NCBI GenBank assembly: GCA_035636095.1
Contig: DASPZU010000089.1
Coordinates: 19,168 to 83,167, forward strand
From: Gp7-AA10 sp035636095
GTDB taxonomy: Bacteria > Acidobacteriota > Thermoanaerobaculia > Gp7-AA8
Direction: 5' to 3'
Length of the DNA: 64,000 bases
Of this stretch, positions 16,779-25,801 are shown piece after piece (within the stretch, counting starts at the first letter, position 1; every line of letters begins with the position of its first letter). The position numbers and the translations under genes were made by a program. Below the pieces are notes generated by a model, which saw only the letters and a program-made list of their open reading frames with translations, made no database searches and had not been told where the DNA came from.

Positions 16779-18750
16779 CGCAAGGCCAGGCTCGCGCCTC
16801 CGGCGGTTGATCATCGGGCCGCCGCGCGACGTCACCGACCCGCACGTCTTCCATCGTGTATCGCTGGTGACTTTCCTGGCCTGGGTGGGTCTGGGTGCCG
16901 ACGGACTCTCGTCATCGGCGTATGGACCGGAGGAAGCGTACAAGGCGCTCGGCGCGCATGCGCACATGTCCATCATCCTGGTGGCCATGACGGCGGTCAC
17001 GATCGCGGTCATCTCCATCGCGTACTCGAATCTGATCCAGCATTTTCCGGGCGGGGGCGGGGGATACCTTGTCGCCACAAAATTGCTCGGAAACCGCGTG
17101 GGAGTCGTCTCCGGCTGCGCGCTTCTGGTCGACTACGTTCTGACCATCACGGTTTCGATCGCCAGCGGGTGCGATCAGATCTGGTCGTTTCTTTCACCGG
17201 AGCTGCTGCGCTACAAACTCCCCGCGGAATTCGTGGTTCTCGGGATTCTGCTGGTCCTGAATCTTCGCGGCGTCAAGGAATCAGTAAATATTCTAGCGCC
17301 AATTTTCATACTATTTATCATGACACATTCCTGGGCGATTCTCTACGCGATCGCAACGCACTTCAGCGGTCTGCCGGGTGTGTTTCGCGAGGCGTCGTTC
17401 GATTTTCACACCTCGATTCGCAGCAGCGGCGGCCTTGCCGTCACGCTTCTGCTCCTTCGCGCGTATTCGCTCGGCGGCGGGACATACACCGGCATTGAAG
17501 CGGTGTCGAATGGCGTGGCGATTCTGCGCGAGCCGCGAGTGCAAACCGGGAAGCGAACGATGTTCCTGATGGCTTTCTCGCTCGCCTTTACGGCCGGCGG
17601 CATCATGTTCGGCTATCTGTTGACGGATTCACATCCGATCGCCGGCCAGACCATGAACGCCGTGCTCCTGGGAAGACTATTCGGAGGATGGCATCTCGGC
17701 GGTGCCGCGCTCATCGTCGTCACTCTGATCGCCGAGGCAGCCCTGCTGTTCGTCGCGGCCCAGGCAGGCTTTCTCGACGGGCCGCGCGTGCTCGCGAACA
17801 TGGCTGTCGATTCCTGGATGCCGCATCGATTCAGCCAGCTCTCCGATCGCCTGGTCGCCAAGAACGGCATCCTGATGATGGGCATGGCAGGGGTCGCGTC
17901 GCTGCTCTACACCCGCGGCGACATCACGACGCTGGTGGTCATGTACTCCATCAACGTCTTCATCACCTTCTCGCTAACCGAGCTTGGAATGGCGCGCCAT
18001 TGGATCAAGGATCGTGCGAAAGAGCCGCGCTGGAGGAGTCAGCTGGCAATCCACGGCACCGGCCTGGTGATGTGCGTGAGCATTCTGGTCATCACCGCGT
18101 TCGAGAAATTCAAAGAGGGCGGCTGGATCACGCTGGTGATCACGACCTTGTTGATCACGGTCTGCTTCGCGATTCGCCGGCATTACGATCGCGTCAAGGC
18201 GGATGTCCGGCAGTTGGACGACGTCCTGATCGGGATCGCGCCATCGGAACAATGGACAGCGTGCCAGCCATCGGCGCTCGATGGCAGCAAGCCGACGGCC
18301 GTCATCGCGGTGAGTGGATTCTCAGGATTTGGTCTGCACCAGGTCTTGTCGATTCACAAATCCTTTCCCAACTATTTCCGTCAGTTCATTTTTGTTTCGG
18401 CGGCCATCGTCGATTCCGGTGTTTTCAAGGGTGCTGAAGAGATTGGCAAGCTGACGGCGGCCACCGAGAGCGCACTCAAACGCTACGTGTGCTGGGTGCA
18501 GGCGCACGGACTGGTCGCCGATTACCGGATGCGCGTCGGCACCGAGGCGGTAGCGACGGTGGAGGAGATCTGCAAGGAGATCAGCGATGAATTTCCGCGC
18601 GCGATGTTCTTCATGGGGCGCCTGATCTTCAAAGAAGAGAAGTGGTATCACCGCCTTCTGCACAACGAGACGCCGCAGGCGATCCAGCGTCGGCTTCTAT
18701 TCGACGGCCTTCAGGCGATGATCCTGCCCATCCGGGTGCTCGCGAAGTGA
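16771..18750 (+). CDS. APC-superfamily transporter resembling the potassium importer KimA
   Basis: 659-aa membrane protein with about twelve transmembrane helices (residues about 30-480) and a C-terminal cytoplasmic domain (about 490-659). The order and the motifs GLGADGLSSSAYGPEEAYKA, HFPGGGGGYLVATKLLG and YTGIEAVSNGVAILREPRVQ match the KimA/YdaO branch of APC transporters, high-affinity potassium importers in Bacillus. The start ATG 16771 overlaps the USP gene. Co-location with KdpDE-like regulators and a USP protein supports a role in potassium homeostasis. In Bacillus the C-terminal domain senses c-di-AMP; whether that holds here is unknown. Amino-acid transport is the alternative. Confidence 0.85.
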   Translation: MPDARPGSRLRRLIIGPPRDVTDPHVFHRVSLVTFLAWVGLGADGLSSSAYGPEEAYKALGAHAHMSIILVAMTAVTIAVISIAYSNLIQHFPGGGGGYLVATKLLGNRVGVVSGCALLVDYVLTITVSIASGCDQIWSFLSPELLRYKLPAEFVVLGILLVLNLRGVKESVNILAPIFILFIMTHSWAILYAIATHFSGLPGVFREASFDFHTSIRSSGGLAVTLLLLRAYSLGGGTYTGIEAVSNGVAILREPRVQTGKRTMFLMAFSLAFTAGGIMFGYLLTDSHPIAGQTMNAVLLGRLFGGWHLGGAALIVVTLIAEAALLFVAAQAGFLDGPRVLANMAVDSWMPHRFSQLSDRLVAKNGILMMGMAGVASLLYTRGDITTLVVMYSINVFITFSLTELGMARHWIKDRAKEPRWRSQLAIHGTGLVMCVSILVITAFEKFKEGGWITLVITTLLITVCFAIRRHYDRVKADVRQLDDVLIGIAPSEQWTACQPSALDGSKPTAVIAVSGFSGFGLHQVLSIHKSFPNYFRQFIFVSAAIVDSGVFKGAEEIGKLTAATESALKRYVCWVQAHGLVADYRMRVGTEAVATVEEICKEISDEFPRAMFFMGRLIFKEEKWYHRLLHNETPQAIQRRLLFDGLQAMILPIRVLAK

Positions 18751-18835
18751 GGCGTCGATAACGCTGACCCCGCTTCCCCCTGGCGCAAATGCGGCAGGGC
18801 GCATGCAATGGTTATTTTGAACAAGAGGAGACCCT

Positions 18836-20746
18836 TTGCATCACCAACCCGACGCTTTCGTTCCTGGATCAGCGCTCTATGAGATGTTCATGCAGGCGCC
18901 GGCGATCATTTGCGTCTTGAGCGGCCCTGATCATGTGTTCGAGCTGGTGAATCCCGGCTATCAGAAACTTTTTCCCGGCCGCAAGCTCTTGGGGCGGCCG
19001 GTCCGTGAAGCGCTGCCGGAGATCGCGGGGCAGGGATTCTTCGAGCTTCTCGATCGGGTCTACGCGACAGGTGAGCCCTGCGGCACCCGTGAAGCCCGCG
19101 TCATGTTGGACCACGAGTCATTTTTCGACTTCACTTACCAGCCGATGCGGTCGCGCGAGGGTCGCGTGGAACGCGTCATCGTCTTCGCGTTCGAAGTCAC
19201 GGCGGAAGTACGCGCGCGCCGAGAAAGCGAGGAGATGTTTCAGGTGCTGGTCGACTCCGTTCGCGACTACGCCATTTTCATGCTCGACCCGCAAGGTCAC
19301 GTCAGCACGTGGAATGAAGGCGCGCGCCGCATCAATGGATACGAGCGCGATGAGATCATCGGGCGCCATTTTTCCGTTTTTTATCCCGAGGAAGATGTCC
19401 ATACCGGTAAACCGGAGCGTTTGCTCGCTCTGGCGCGAGAGCGCGGCCGCCTCGAGGACGAAGGCTGGCGTGTGCGCAAGGATGGCAGTCGCTTCCGGGC
19501 CGATGTTGTCATGACGGCCATCCACGATCCTGACGGCACGTTGCGAGGATTTGCGAAAGTCACGCGTGATGTGACGGAGAGGAACAAAGCCGAGGAGACG
19601 CGGCGCGCGCTGATGGTCGCTGAGGAGGTGAATCGGGCGAAGGATGAATTCCTCGCCGTGATCTCGCACGAGATGCGGACGCCGCTCACCTCGATCCTCG
19701 GTTGGGCACGCATGCTCCGGATCGGAGGACTCGACCCGGCCACGACGCAGGAGGCACTCGAGGCGCTCGAGCGCAGTGCCCAGGCGCAGGTCCACCTGAT
19801 CGAGGATCTGCTCGACGACACCCGGATCACATCGGGCAAACTGCGGCTGAACAAACGTCCGCTGCAGATAAAATCAGTCATCGAATCGGCGCTCGCCGAT
19901 CTCGCGCCGGCTGCCGACACGAAACAGATCCGGCTGGTCGCTGATCTTCGCTGCGATGATTGCCCGATCATCGGCGATCCGGTGCGGCTGCAGCAGATCG
20001 TCTGGAATGTCGTGTCCAATGCCATCAAGTTCAGCGCCGAAAGCGGCAGCGTATCGGTGCAACTCGATCGGAACGACGCCAACGCAATCATCGAGGTACG
20101 AGATGCCGGCCGCGGAATCGACCCCGATCTGTTGCCGCATCTGTTTCAACGGTATCGCCAGGGCGACGCGTCGTCGAGCCGCAAAGCCGGAATCGGGCTC
20201 GGGCTGGTGATCAGCAAATATCTCGTTGAACAACACGGCGGCGCGATCCGAGTCTCGAGCGAAGGAAGCGGAAAAGGGGCGACGTTTACGATCGAGCTTC
20301 CGCTCACGGTCGAGTCCTCCGGCGCATTTACGCGGCGCGAGCCGAATCGCGCCGAAGATCTGGCGGATCTGTCGGGGCTTCGCGTTCTGATCGTCGAGGA
20401 TGAAGCCGACAATTGCGACGTGCTCGCGACGGTGATCTCGCGGTGCGGCGGGAAGGTACGCTGCAGCAAAACCGCGAATGATGCCTGGCGCATCATGCAG
20501 GAGTGGCAGCCGGACGTGATCGTTTGTGATATCGCCTTACCCGATGTCGATGGCTGCGCCTTCCTCAATCAAGTTCGCGAGCGGTTCGATACGCCGGCGC
20601 TTGCGCTGACCGTCTTTGGCTCAGCGGACCAGGAAGCGCGCGTCCGTAGCTGTGGCTTCGATGCCTTTCGGCAGAAGCCGATTGAGCCCGCCGATCTGGC
20701 ACACGAGATCGCACGCCTGGGGGCTCAACGCGCGTCACCGCGATAG
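18836..20746 (+). CDS. PAS-PAS hybrid sensor histidine kinase with C-terminal receiver
   Basis: 636-aa soluble hybrid kinase. Two PAS domains (about 14-130 and 138-255, the second ending in GFAKVTRDVTERNKAEE), HisKA with VISHEMRTPLTSILGW (about 270-340), HATPase_c with NVVSNAIKFS and AGIGLGLVISKYLVEQHGG (about 380-500), and REC (about 515-630) with phospho-Asp in VIVCDIALPDVDG. TTG 18836 is chosen because AGAGGAG lies at an ideal distance upstream and the nearby ATG (18808) is out of frame. The gene is monocistronic; no cognate output regulator is adjacent, so the phosphorelay partner is elsewhere. Confidence 0.93.
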   Translation: MHHQPDAFVPGSALYEMFMQAPAIICVLSGPDHVFELVNPGYQKLFPGRKLLGRPVREALPEIAGQGFFELLDRVYATGEPCGTREARVMLDHESFFDFTYQPMRSREGRVERVIVFAFEVTAEVRARRESEEMFQVLVDSVRDYAIFMLDPQGHVSTWNEGARRINGYERDEIIGRHFSVFYPEEDVHTGKPERLLALARERGRLEDEGWRVRKDGSRFRADVVMTAIHDPDGTLRGFAKVTRDVTERNKAEETRRALMVAEEVNRAKDEFLAVISHEMRTPLTSILGWARMLRIGGLDPATTQEALEALERSAQAQVHLIEDLLDDTRITSGKLRLNKRPLQIKSVIESALADLAPAADTKQIRLVADLRCDDCPIIGDPVRLQQIVWNVVSNAIKFSAESGSVSVQLDRNDANAIIEVRDAGRGIDPDLLPHLFQRYRQGDASSSRKAGIGLGLVISKYLVEQHGGAIRVSSEGSGKGATFTIELPLTVESSGAFTRREPNRAEDLADLSGLRVLIVEDEADNCDVLATVISRCGGKVRCSKTANDAWRIMQEWQPDVIVCDIALPDVDGCAFLNQVRERFDTPALALTVFGSADQEARVRSCGFDAFRQKPIEPADLAHEIARLGAQRASPR

Positions 20747-20872
20747 AAAACCACCGGATCGCGGTATCTCGATTTTGCCCGGAATCGTGGAGATGTCAGA
20801 AGAGACGCGCTGATAACAGCGGCCGAGTGATACATTGCCCGAACAGGGGAAAGCGATGGACGCCAGACCACG

Positions 20873-22597
20873 ATGCAGCCGAAAGAAGCGTGGGGACACG
20901 CAACCGCCGCGCTCGATCGGTTCCGCCGCGTCGGCTGGTTCGATTTTCTCCTCCTCGCCGGAATCGTCGGCGCGGTCTTCGGCGTCCTCTCGCTGGCCGG
21001 CGAATGGCGCGAATTCCGGCCCGCGGTTCACATCGATCTCTCGCCCAAGGCACTGCCGGTCTATGTTTTCTATTCGCTGTCGCGGGGCCTGCTGGCGTAT
21101 GTTTGCTCGCTTTTTTTCACACTGACGTACGGCTACTGGGCGGCCAAGGATCGCGTCGCTCAGCGCGTTCTGCTTCCGCTCCTCGACATCCTGCAGAGCA
21201 TTCCCGTTCTGGGATTCATGCCGGGCGTCGTGCTCAGCCTCGTGAAAGTTTTTCCGGGCAGCAACATCGGACTCGAGCTGGCGTCGATCCTGATGATCTT
21301 CACGGGCCAGGCGTGGAACATGACCTTCAGCTTCTATCACTCCATCCGTTCCGTTCCCGCGGATCAGATCGAGGCCGCGACCGTCTATCGCTTCAACTGG
21401 TGGGAGCGATTCAAGTGGGTGGAGCTGCCTTTCTCGATGATCGGGCTGGTCTGGAACAGCATGATGAGCATGGCGGGCGGGTGGTTCTTTCTCATGATCA
21501 CCGAGTCGTTTGTCCTGGGCGACAAAGATTTCCGCCTTCCCGGCATCGGCTCGTACATGAGCGTCGCCGTCGCCAGGGGTGACGTGGCGGCGATGCTGTG
21601 GGCGATCGCGGCCATGATTCTGATGATCGTGGTGCTCGATCAGCTCCTGTGGCGTCCGGTGGTGGTGTGGTCGGAAAAATTTCGCGTCGAGGAAGGGGCG
21701 AGCGAGCAGACGTCGTCGTCGTGGTTCTACGACTTTCTTCGCCACTCCATGATCCTGAAATGGATTCGCGAGGCCTGGGAGCGAGTGAGCAAATCAGAAA
21801 AGCCGCGCGCTCCGCAACCTGAACCCGTCGAACGAAAACCGAAGCCGATGAGCAACGCGCTGTCGCTGATTCTCCTCATCGTTCTCGTGGGCGGGCTGTT
21901 CTTCGGCGCATGGAAACTCTTCGCGCTACTGCGACTCTTGTCGTCGCACAAAATTCTGCCCATTGTCGAGGCGGGGGGATTCACCCTCGGGCGCGTGTTG
22001 CTCTCGACTGCGCTGGGCACGTTGTGGACGCTACCCGCCGGCCTGGCAATCGGGCTGTCGCCGAAACTCTCGCGGATCTTCCAGCCCATCGTTCAGATCG
22101 CGGCCTCGTTTCCTGCGCCGATGCTCTTTCCGCTCGTGATCGCGGGTCTGAAAGCGGTTGGCGTTTCGCTGGGGTGGGGGAGTGTGGTGCTGATGTTGCT
22201 CGGCACGCAGTGGTACATCCTCTTCAACGTCATTGCCGGCGCCATGTCGATTCCGGCCGATCTGCGCGAGGTCGCGCGCAGCTATCACCTGAATATGATG
22301 ATGCGATTCCGATCGCTGTACCTGCCGGCAGTCTTTCCGTATCTCGTCACCGGATGGGTGACGGCGGCCGGCGGCGCCTGGAACGCCAGCATCGTCGCGG
22401 AATTCGTGACCTTCAGAGGAGAGGTGCTGACCACCAGGGGACTTGGCGCGCAGATCAGCGTGGCGGCAGAGCACGCCGATTTTCCCGCGCTGGCTGCCAG
22501 TGTGATTTTGATGGCAGCCGTCGTAGTGTTGTTCAATAGAAGCGTCTGGCGGCGGCTGTACGCGCTCGCTGAAGAGCGTTTTTCACTCAGTAAATGA
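20873..22597 (+). CDS. NitT/TauT-type ABC transporter permease, two permease units fused
   Basis: 574-aa membrane protein with two consecutive binding-protein-dependent permease domains. The first (about 60-270) has an EAA-like loop in IEAATVYRFNWWERFKWVELP. The second (about 360-565) has REVARSYHLNMMMRFRSLYLPAVFP, and they are joined by a charged Pro-rich linker (about 290-325). The fusion supplies both halves of the channel in one chain. ATG 20873 begins the conserved frame; the strong AGGGGAAAG upstream is better spaced for an out-of-frame ATG at 20856, so initiation is uncertain. It is coupled to the ATPase by ATGA. No substrate-binding protein is encoded nearby, so the substrate is unknown. 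Confidence 0.9.
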   Translation: MQPKEAWGHATAALDRFRRVGWFDFLLLAGIVGAVFGVLSLAGEWREFRPAVHIDLSPKALPVYVFYSLSRGLLAYVCSLFFTLTYGYWAAKDRVAQRVLLPLLDILQSIPVLGFMPGVVLSLVKVFPGSNIGLELASILMIFTGQAWNMTFSFYHSIRSVPADQIEAATVYRFNWWERFKWVELPFSMIGLVWNSMMSMAGGWFFLMITESFVLGDKDFRLPGIGSYMSVAVARGDVAAMLWAIAAMILMIVVLDQLLWRPVVVWSEKFRVEEGASEQTSSSWFYDFLRHSMILKWIREAWERVSKSEKPRAPQPEPVERKPKPMSNALSLILLIVLVGGLFFGAWKLFALLRLLSSHKILPIVEAGGFTLGRVLLSTALGTLWTLPAGLAIGLSPKLSRIFQPIVQIAASFPAPMLFPLVIAGLKAVGVSLGWGSVVLMLLGTQWYILFNVIAGAMSIPADLREVARSYHLNMMMRFRSLYLPAVFPYLVTGWVTAAGGAWNASIVAEFVTFRGEVLTTRGLGAQISVAAEHADFPALAASVILMAAVVVLFNRSVWRRLYALAEERFSLSK

Positions 22598-23895
22598 CGA
22601 CTCTCGAGACTCCGACTGCCACCGACACGCTCTGCGAAGCGCGCGGCGTGACCCACGAGTACGTCATGCCCAACGGGAGCAAGCTGCGCGTTCTCGACGG
22701 CATCGACATCGCGATCAAGCCTTCGGAAGTCGTCGCGCTCCTGGGCCCCTCCGGGAGCGGCAAGTCGACGCTGCTGCGCATCCTGGCGGGACTGATCCAT
22801 CCAACGCAGGGCGAAGTCTTCTATCGCGGCAAACGCGTCACCGATCTGACGCCCGGAGTTGCGATCGTATTTCAGAGTTTCGCGCTTTATCCGTGGATGA
22901 CCGTGGTCGAGAATCTCGAAGTCGTTTTGAAAGCCGCCGGTCTTGCCGATGCGGAGATTGGAAAGCGATGCGAGCGCGTCATCCGCACCGTCGGGCTGGC
23001 GGGATTCGAGGAAGCGTATCCCCGCGAGCTTTCCGGCGGCATGAAACAGCGCCTGGGCATGGCGCGCGCGCTTTCGGTCGATCCTGAGATTCTGTTCATG
23101 GACGAGCCCTTCAGCCACGTCGATGCTCTGACTGCGGAAAGCTTGCGCGCCGAGGTGATTGATTTGTGGGCGCCGGAAGGTTCGAATCCCTCGTCGATCC
23201 TGATGGTCAGTCACGACATCAACGAAGTGGTCTACATGGCCAGCCGCATCATCGTGCTGGGCAGCCATCCCGGACGCGTGCGTACCATCGTGGAGAATCC
23301 GTTGCCGCGGCCGCGCGATCAGCGGTCACCGGAATTCGAGCGGCTTGTCGAATACCTGCACGAGATCATCACCGGAAGCGAGCTTCCCGACGTTCCCCCC
23401 GATGTGCGCAGGCGCGAGGCTACCTCCATTCAGGCTCTGCCCGTCACGACCACCAGCGAGGTGGTTGGATTGCTGGAATATCTCGATGCCCACGGCGGCA
23501 AGGATGACCTGTTCGAAATCTCGGCCAACGCCCATCAGGAATTCGGCCGCGTCATCGCCATCACCAAAGCGGCCGAGATCCTCGGTTTCGTCGACACGCC
23601 GAAACAGGAAGTCGTGCTCACGCCGCTGGGACGTCAATTCGTTCGCGCCGGTGCCGACGAGCGGAAGCCGATCTGGCGGACGCAGCTCCTCAACATCAAG
23701 CTGTTCCGCGATTTCTACAACCGGCTGCAACAGCATCCCGACGAGCCGATCTCCGCCGACGACATCAAGGAAGTAATCATCATCGCGCTGCCGCACGAGA
23801 ACTACGAGGTCATGTTCGACACGCTTGTTCGATGGGCGCGCTTCGGCAACCTGTTCGCGTACGACGAGGACACCGAGAAGGTCACGCTGGAGTGA
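22594..23895 (+). CDS. NitT/TauT-type ABC transporter ATPase with C-terminal AAA-associated domain
   Basis: 433-aa protein. The ABC ATPase (about 15-260) has Walker A GPSGSGKST (51-59), Q-loop IVFQSFALYPW, signature LSGGMKQRLGMARAL and Walker B ILFMDEPFSHVD. A further about 150 residues (280-430: TTSEVVGLLEYLDAHGGKDDL, VVLTPLGRQFV, IALPHENYEVMFDTLVRWARFGNLFAYD) form the AAA-associated C-terminal domain found on a subset of nitrate/sulfonate-type ATPases and thought to be regulatory. It partners the double permease immediately upstream. The 3' end meets the convergent PTS-EIIA gene after 9 bp. Confidence 0.93.
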   Translation: MTTLETPTATDTLCEARGVTHEYVMPNGSKLRVLDGIDIAIKPSEVVALLGPSGSGKSTLLRILAGLIHPTQGEVFYRGKRVTDLTPGVAIVFQSFALYPWMTVVENLEVVLKAAGLADAEIGKRCERVIRTVGLAGFEEAYPRELSGGMKQRLGMARALSVDPEILFMDEPFSHVDALTAESLRAEVIDLWAPEGSNPSSILMVSHDINEVVYMASRIIVLGSHPGRVRTIVENPLPRPRDQRSPEFERLVEYLHEIITGSELPDVPPDVRRREATSIQALPVTTTSEVVGLLEYLDAHGGKDDLFEISANAHQEFGRVIAITKAAEILGFVDTPKQEVVLTPLGRQFVRAGADERKPIWRTQLLNIKLFRDFYNRLQQHPDEPISADDIKEVIIIALPHENYEVMFDTLVRWARFGNLFAYDEDTEKVTLE

Positions 23896-23904
23896 CGCAG
23901 GTCC

Positions 23905-24366
23905 TCACACTCCCGCGCTGCGCAGAGCCTCGATGACCTGATCAGCGCCCGACGCGGCCGCGATCTGATCGACCACCTTCGGATTCTGCGACAGCCGCGC
24001 CAGCGAGGCCAGGAGCTGCAGGTGCTGTTCGCGCTTTCCCTCCGGCGATACGAACGCGAAGATCAGTCGCGGGTCGCGGCGGCCCGCAATCGTCCCTTCC
24101 GCATTGGCGCCGAGGGCGAGGACGAAGTTGTCGAGCTTGGAGCTGCGGGCATGCGGCAGCGACACGGCGCCACACATCGTCGATATCTCCTGCTCGCGTT
24201 TCACGGCTGCGTCGACAATCTCGCTGACGACCGACGCGTCGTGCACGCGACGCATCAAAGCCGTCCGGAGCAGGAGTGGGATCGCTTCGGCCACTGAACC
24301 GGCCTGAAAGTGGAGCTGAATGTCTCCGCGGTCGAGCAGCTCGGTGAGCGGCAGCGTCGCGATCAT
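23905..24366 (-). CDS. PTS EIIA type-2 (nitrogen/fructose-like) domain protein
   Basis: 153-aa EIIA-2 fold, with MIATLPLTELLDRGDIQLHF at the N-terminus, phospho-accepting His in CGAVSLPHARSSKLDN, and the conserved PRLIFAFVSPEGKREQHLQLLASLAR. The open frame extends upstream but the extension is Arg-rich and overlaps a divergent gene, so ATG 24366 is chosen. No EIIB, EIIC, HPr or EI is in the window, so it is probably a regulatory EIIA (as PtsN, which affects potassium transport in enterobacteria). Its divergent neighbour is a KdpD-type USP gene, which suits that reading. Confidence 0.85.
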   Translation of the reverse strand: MIATLPLTELLDRGDIQLHFQAGSVAEAIPLLLRTALMRRVHDASVVSEIVDAAVKREQEISTMCGAVSLPHARSSKLDNFVLALGANAEGTIAGRRDPRLIFAFVSPEGKREQHLQLLASLARLSQNPKVVDQIAAASGADQVIEALRSAGV

Positions 24367-24375
24367 CACATCGGA

Positions 24376-24867
24376 TTGTCCGCCATTCTGGCAGCGTCCG
24401 CTACCACAAATCCTTCGAGATTCTTTTTGCGCGCCTCCGCTCTTCTTCCGGATTCGCGTCGCCGCGATTTGCCGCTCGACGTTACGTCCGCGGCCGCCGA
24501 GACACGGCTGGCGGTCGCTGTTCCATACGATCCGGTGGTCGCCAAGGCGCTCCTGCTCCGGGCATCGCGTCTGGCCGGCCGCATGAACACGAAATGGTAT
24601 GCGCTCTATGTGCATCGCCGCCCCGATCACCCCGAGAACATGCCGGCGACGCAGCATCGATTGATGATCGAGAACGTGCAGCTCGCGATGTCGCTCGGCG
24701 ATTTTGGCCGGAAGGAACACATTGGACTTCTGGTGATCGGACAGCCGACACGCCGCGGAGTGTTCGGGCGCATGAATCCGGGAATCGTCAGCCAGATCAT
24801 CGATCAGATGCGAGGGTTTGACGTTTTTGTGGTCATGGGGCGCGAAAGATCTGACGACGGTAGTTGA
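24376..24867 (+). CDS. Stand-alone KdpD-type USP domain protein, second copy
   Basis: About 163-aa protein whose conserved core is RLAVAVPYDPVVAKALLLRA, RMNTKWYALYVHRRPDHP, QHRLMIENVQLAMSLGD and HIGLLVIGQPTRRGVFGRM, as in the USP segment of KdpD. The start is uncertain: TTG codons at 24376, 24427 and 24469 are possible; the GTG at 24310 would overlap the divergent PTS gene. It converges with the acyltransferase gene, overlapping it by 35 bp. With the copy at 16395 it shows that KdpD modules are encoded separately in this organism. Confidence 0.7.
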   Translation: MSAILAASATTNPSRFFLRASALLPDSRRRDLPLDVTSAAAETRLAVAVPYDPVVAKALLLRASRLAGRMNTKWYALYVHRRPDHPENMPATQHRLMIENVQLAMSLGDFGRKEHIGLLVIGQPTRRGVFGRMNPGIVSQIIDQMRGFDVFVVMGRERSDDGS

Positions 24868-25792
24868 TCCGGTCCTTGGCGCCCCACGCGTACTTGTAGT
24901 CTTCCGCGCCGCGCAGAAAGTCGAAGGTCGTCGCGCCTTCGCGCACCGCCTGCTCGATGGCGTGAGCGACCATCACCGTTCCGGGGCTGTGCTTTTCGAG
25001 CGCCGGATCGTATCCGCTGAGGTAATACGCGACCGTGCCCCGATGCGCGAATCCGTAAAACACTCCCGCGATCCGGTCGCTGCACCGCATGGCGAACATT
25101 CGCAAGGCGCCGGCATCGAACATCGCGCGCGCGACGTCGCGATGAAAGCGCTGGATGACGTCGTCGGCCAGCATCCCCGGCATCCCGCGCTGCTGCCAGC
25201 GCGACGCATGCAATGCGAAGAGCGCGTCGAGAAATGCGTCGAGATTTTCCGCGTTCGCATCTTCGAATGTGCACGCCAGCGAGCGTTTGTAGTAACGGAG
25301 CTTCTTTCGAAAATGCGTCGAGAGCAGATTGTGGAGCTCGTCTCCGGCACCTTCGATCGAGAGCACCACGCATCGGTCCTGCTCCTCGACGCTGTCGCTC
25401 CAGCCCTCCGGCAGCGGCATCTCGAGTAGGGGGGAAGAATCGCGGAGCTGCTGCAGGTCCCACATCTGACAGTCAATTTCCGCGAGATTCAGCGGAGCGC
25501 TGCCGATGACATCGAGATAATCGCTGATGCCGGTGCCGAGGAACATGCCCAGAGATTCGCCATCCTCGCGGATCACGTAGAGAGGCGCGAGAGCTTTCAG
25601 CCGGCCGTGATCGCGCGTCGCGATGACGTTCAGATCGTTCGAACCGAAATGCCGCCACCACGGCAGAAGCCACATCGGCGACTGAAAGGGCGTGGTATTT
25701 GCCGCCTCGCGCCATAATTCGAGCCACGGCGTTGCGATGGCCGCCAGTTCTTCCGAGGTGGTGATGACATTTGTCTCCACGGCGGCGCGCAT
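24833..25792 (-). CDS. GNAT/FemAB-like acyltransferase (CelD/BcsL type)
   Basis: 319-aa protein starting at MRAAVETNVITT (ATG 25792). Two GNAT-like halves are visible. The N-terminal half has PFQSPMWLLPWWRHFG and RLKALAPLYVIREDG. The C-terminal acetyltransferase_6-like half has LHASRWQQRGMPGML, FHRDVARAMFDAGALRMFAM, GVFYGFAHRGTVAYYLSGYDP and GATTFDFLRGAEDYKYAWG. The last motif is characteristic of the CelD/BcsL family, implicated in acylating exported polysaccharide or cell-envelope substrates. No polysaccharide operon is adjacent. It diverges from the metallo-hydrolase with a 9-bp gap. Confidence 0.82.
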   Translation of the reverse strand: MRAAVETNVITTSEELAAIATPWLELWREAANTTPFQSPMWLLPWWRHFGSNDLNVIATRDHGRLKALAPLYVIREDGESLGMFLGTGISDYLDVIGSAPLNLAEIDCQMWDLQQLRDSSPLLEMPLPEGWSDSVEEQDRCVVLSIEGAGDELHNLLSTHFRKKLRYYKRSLACTFEDANAENLDAFLDALFALHASRWQQRGMPGMLADDVIQRFHRDVARAMFDAGALRMFAMRCSDRIAGVFYGFAHRGTVAYYLSGYDPALEKHSPGTVMVAHAIEQAVREGATTFDFLRGAEDYKYAWGAKDRINYRRQIFRAP

Positions 25793-25801
25793 TGTAATCG
25801 G

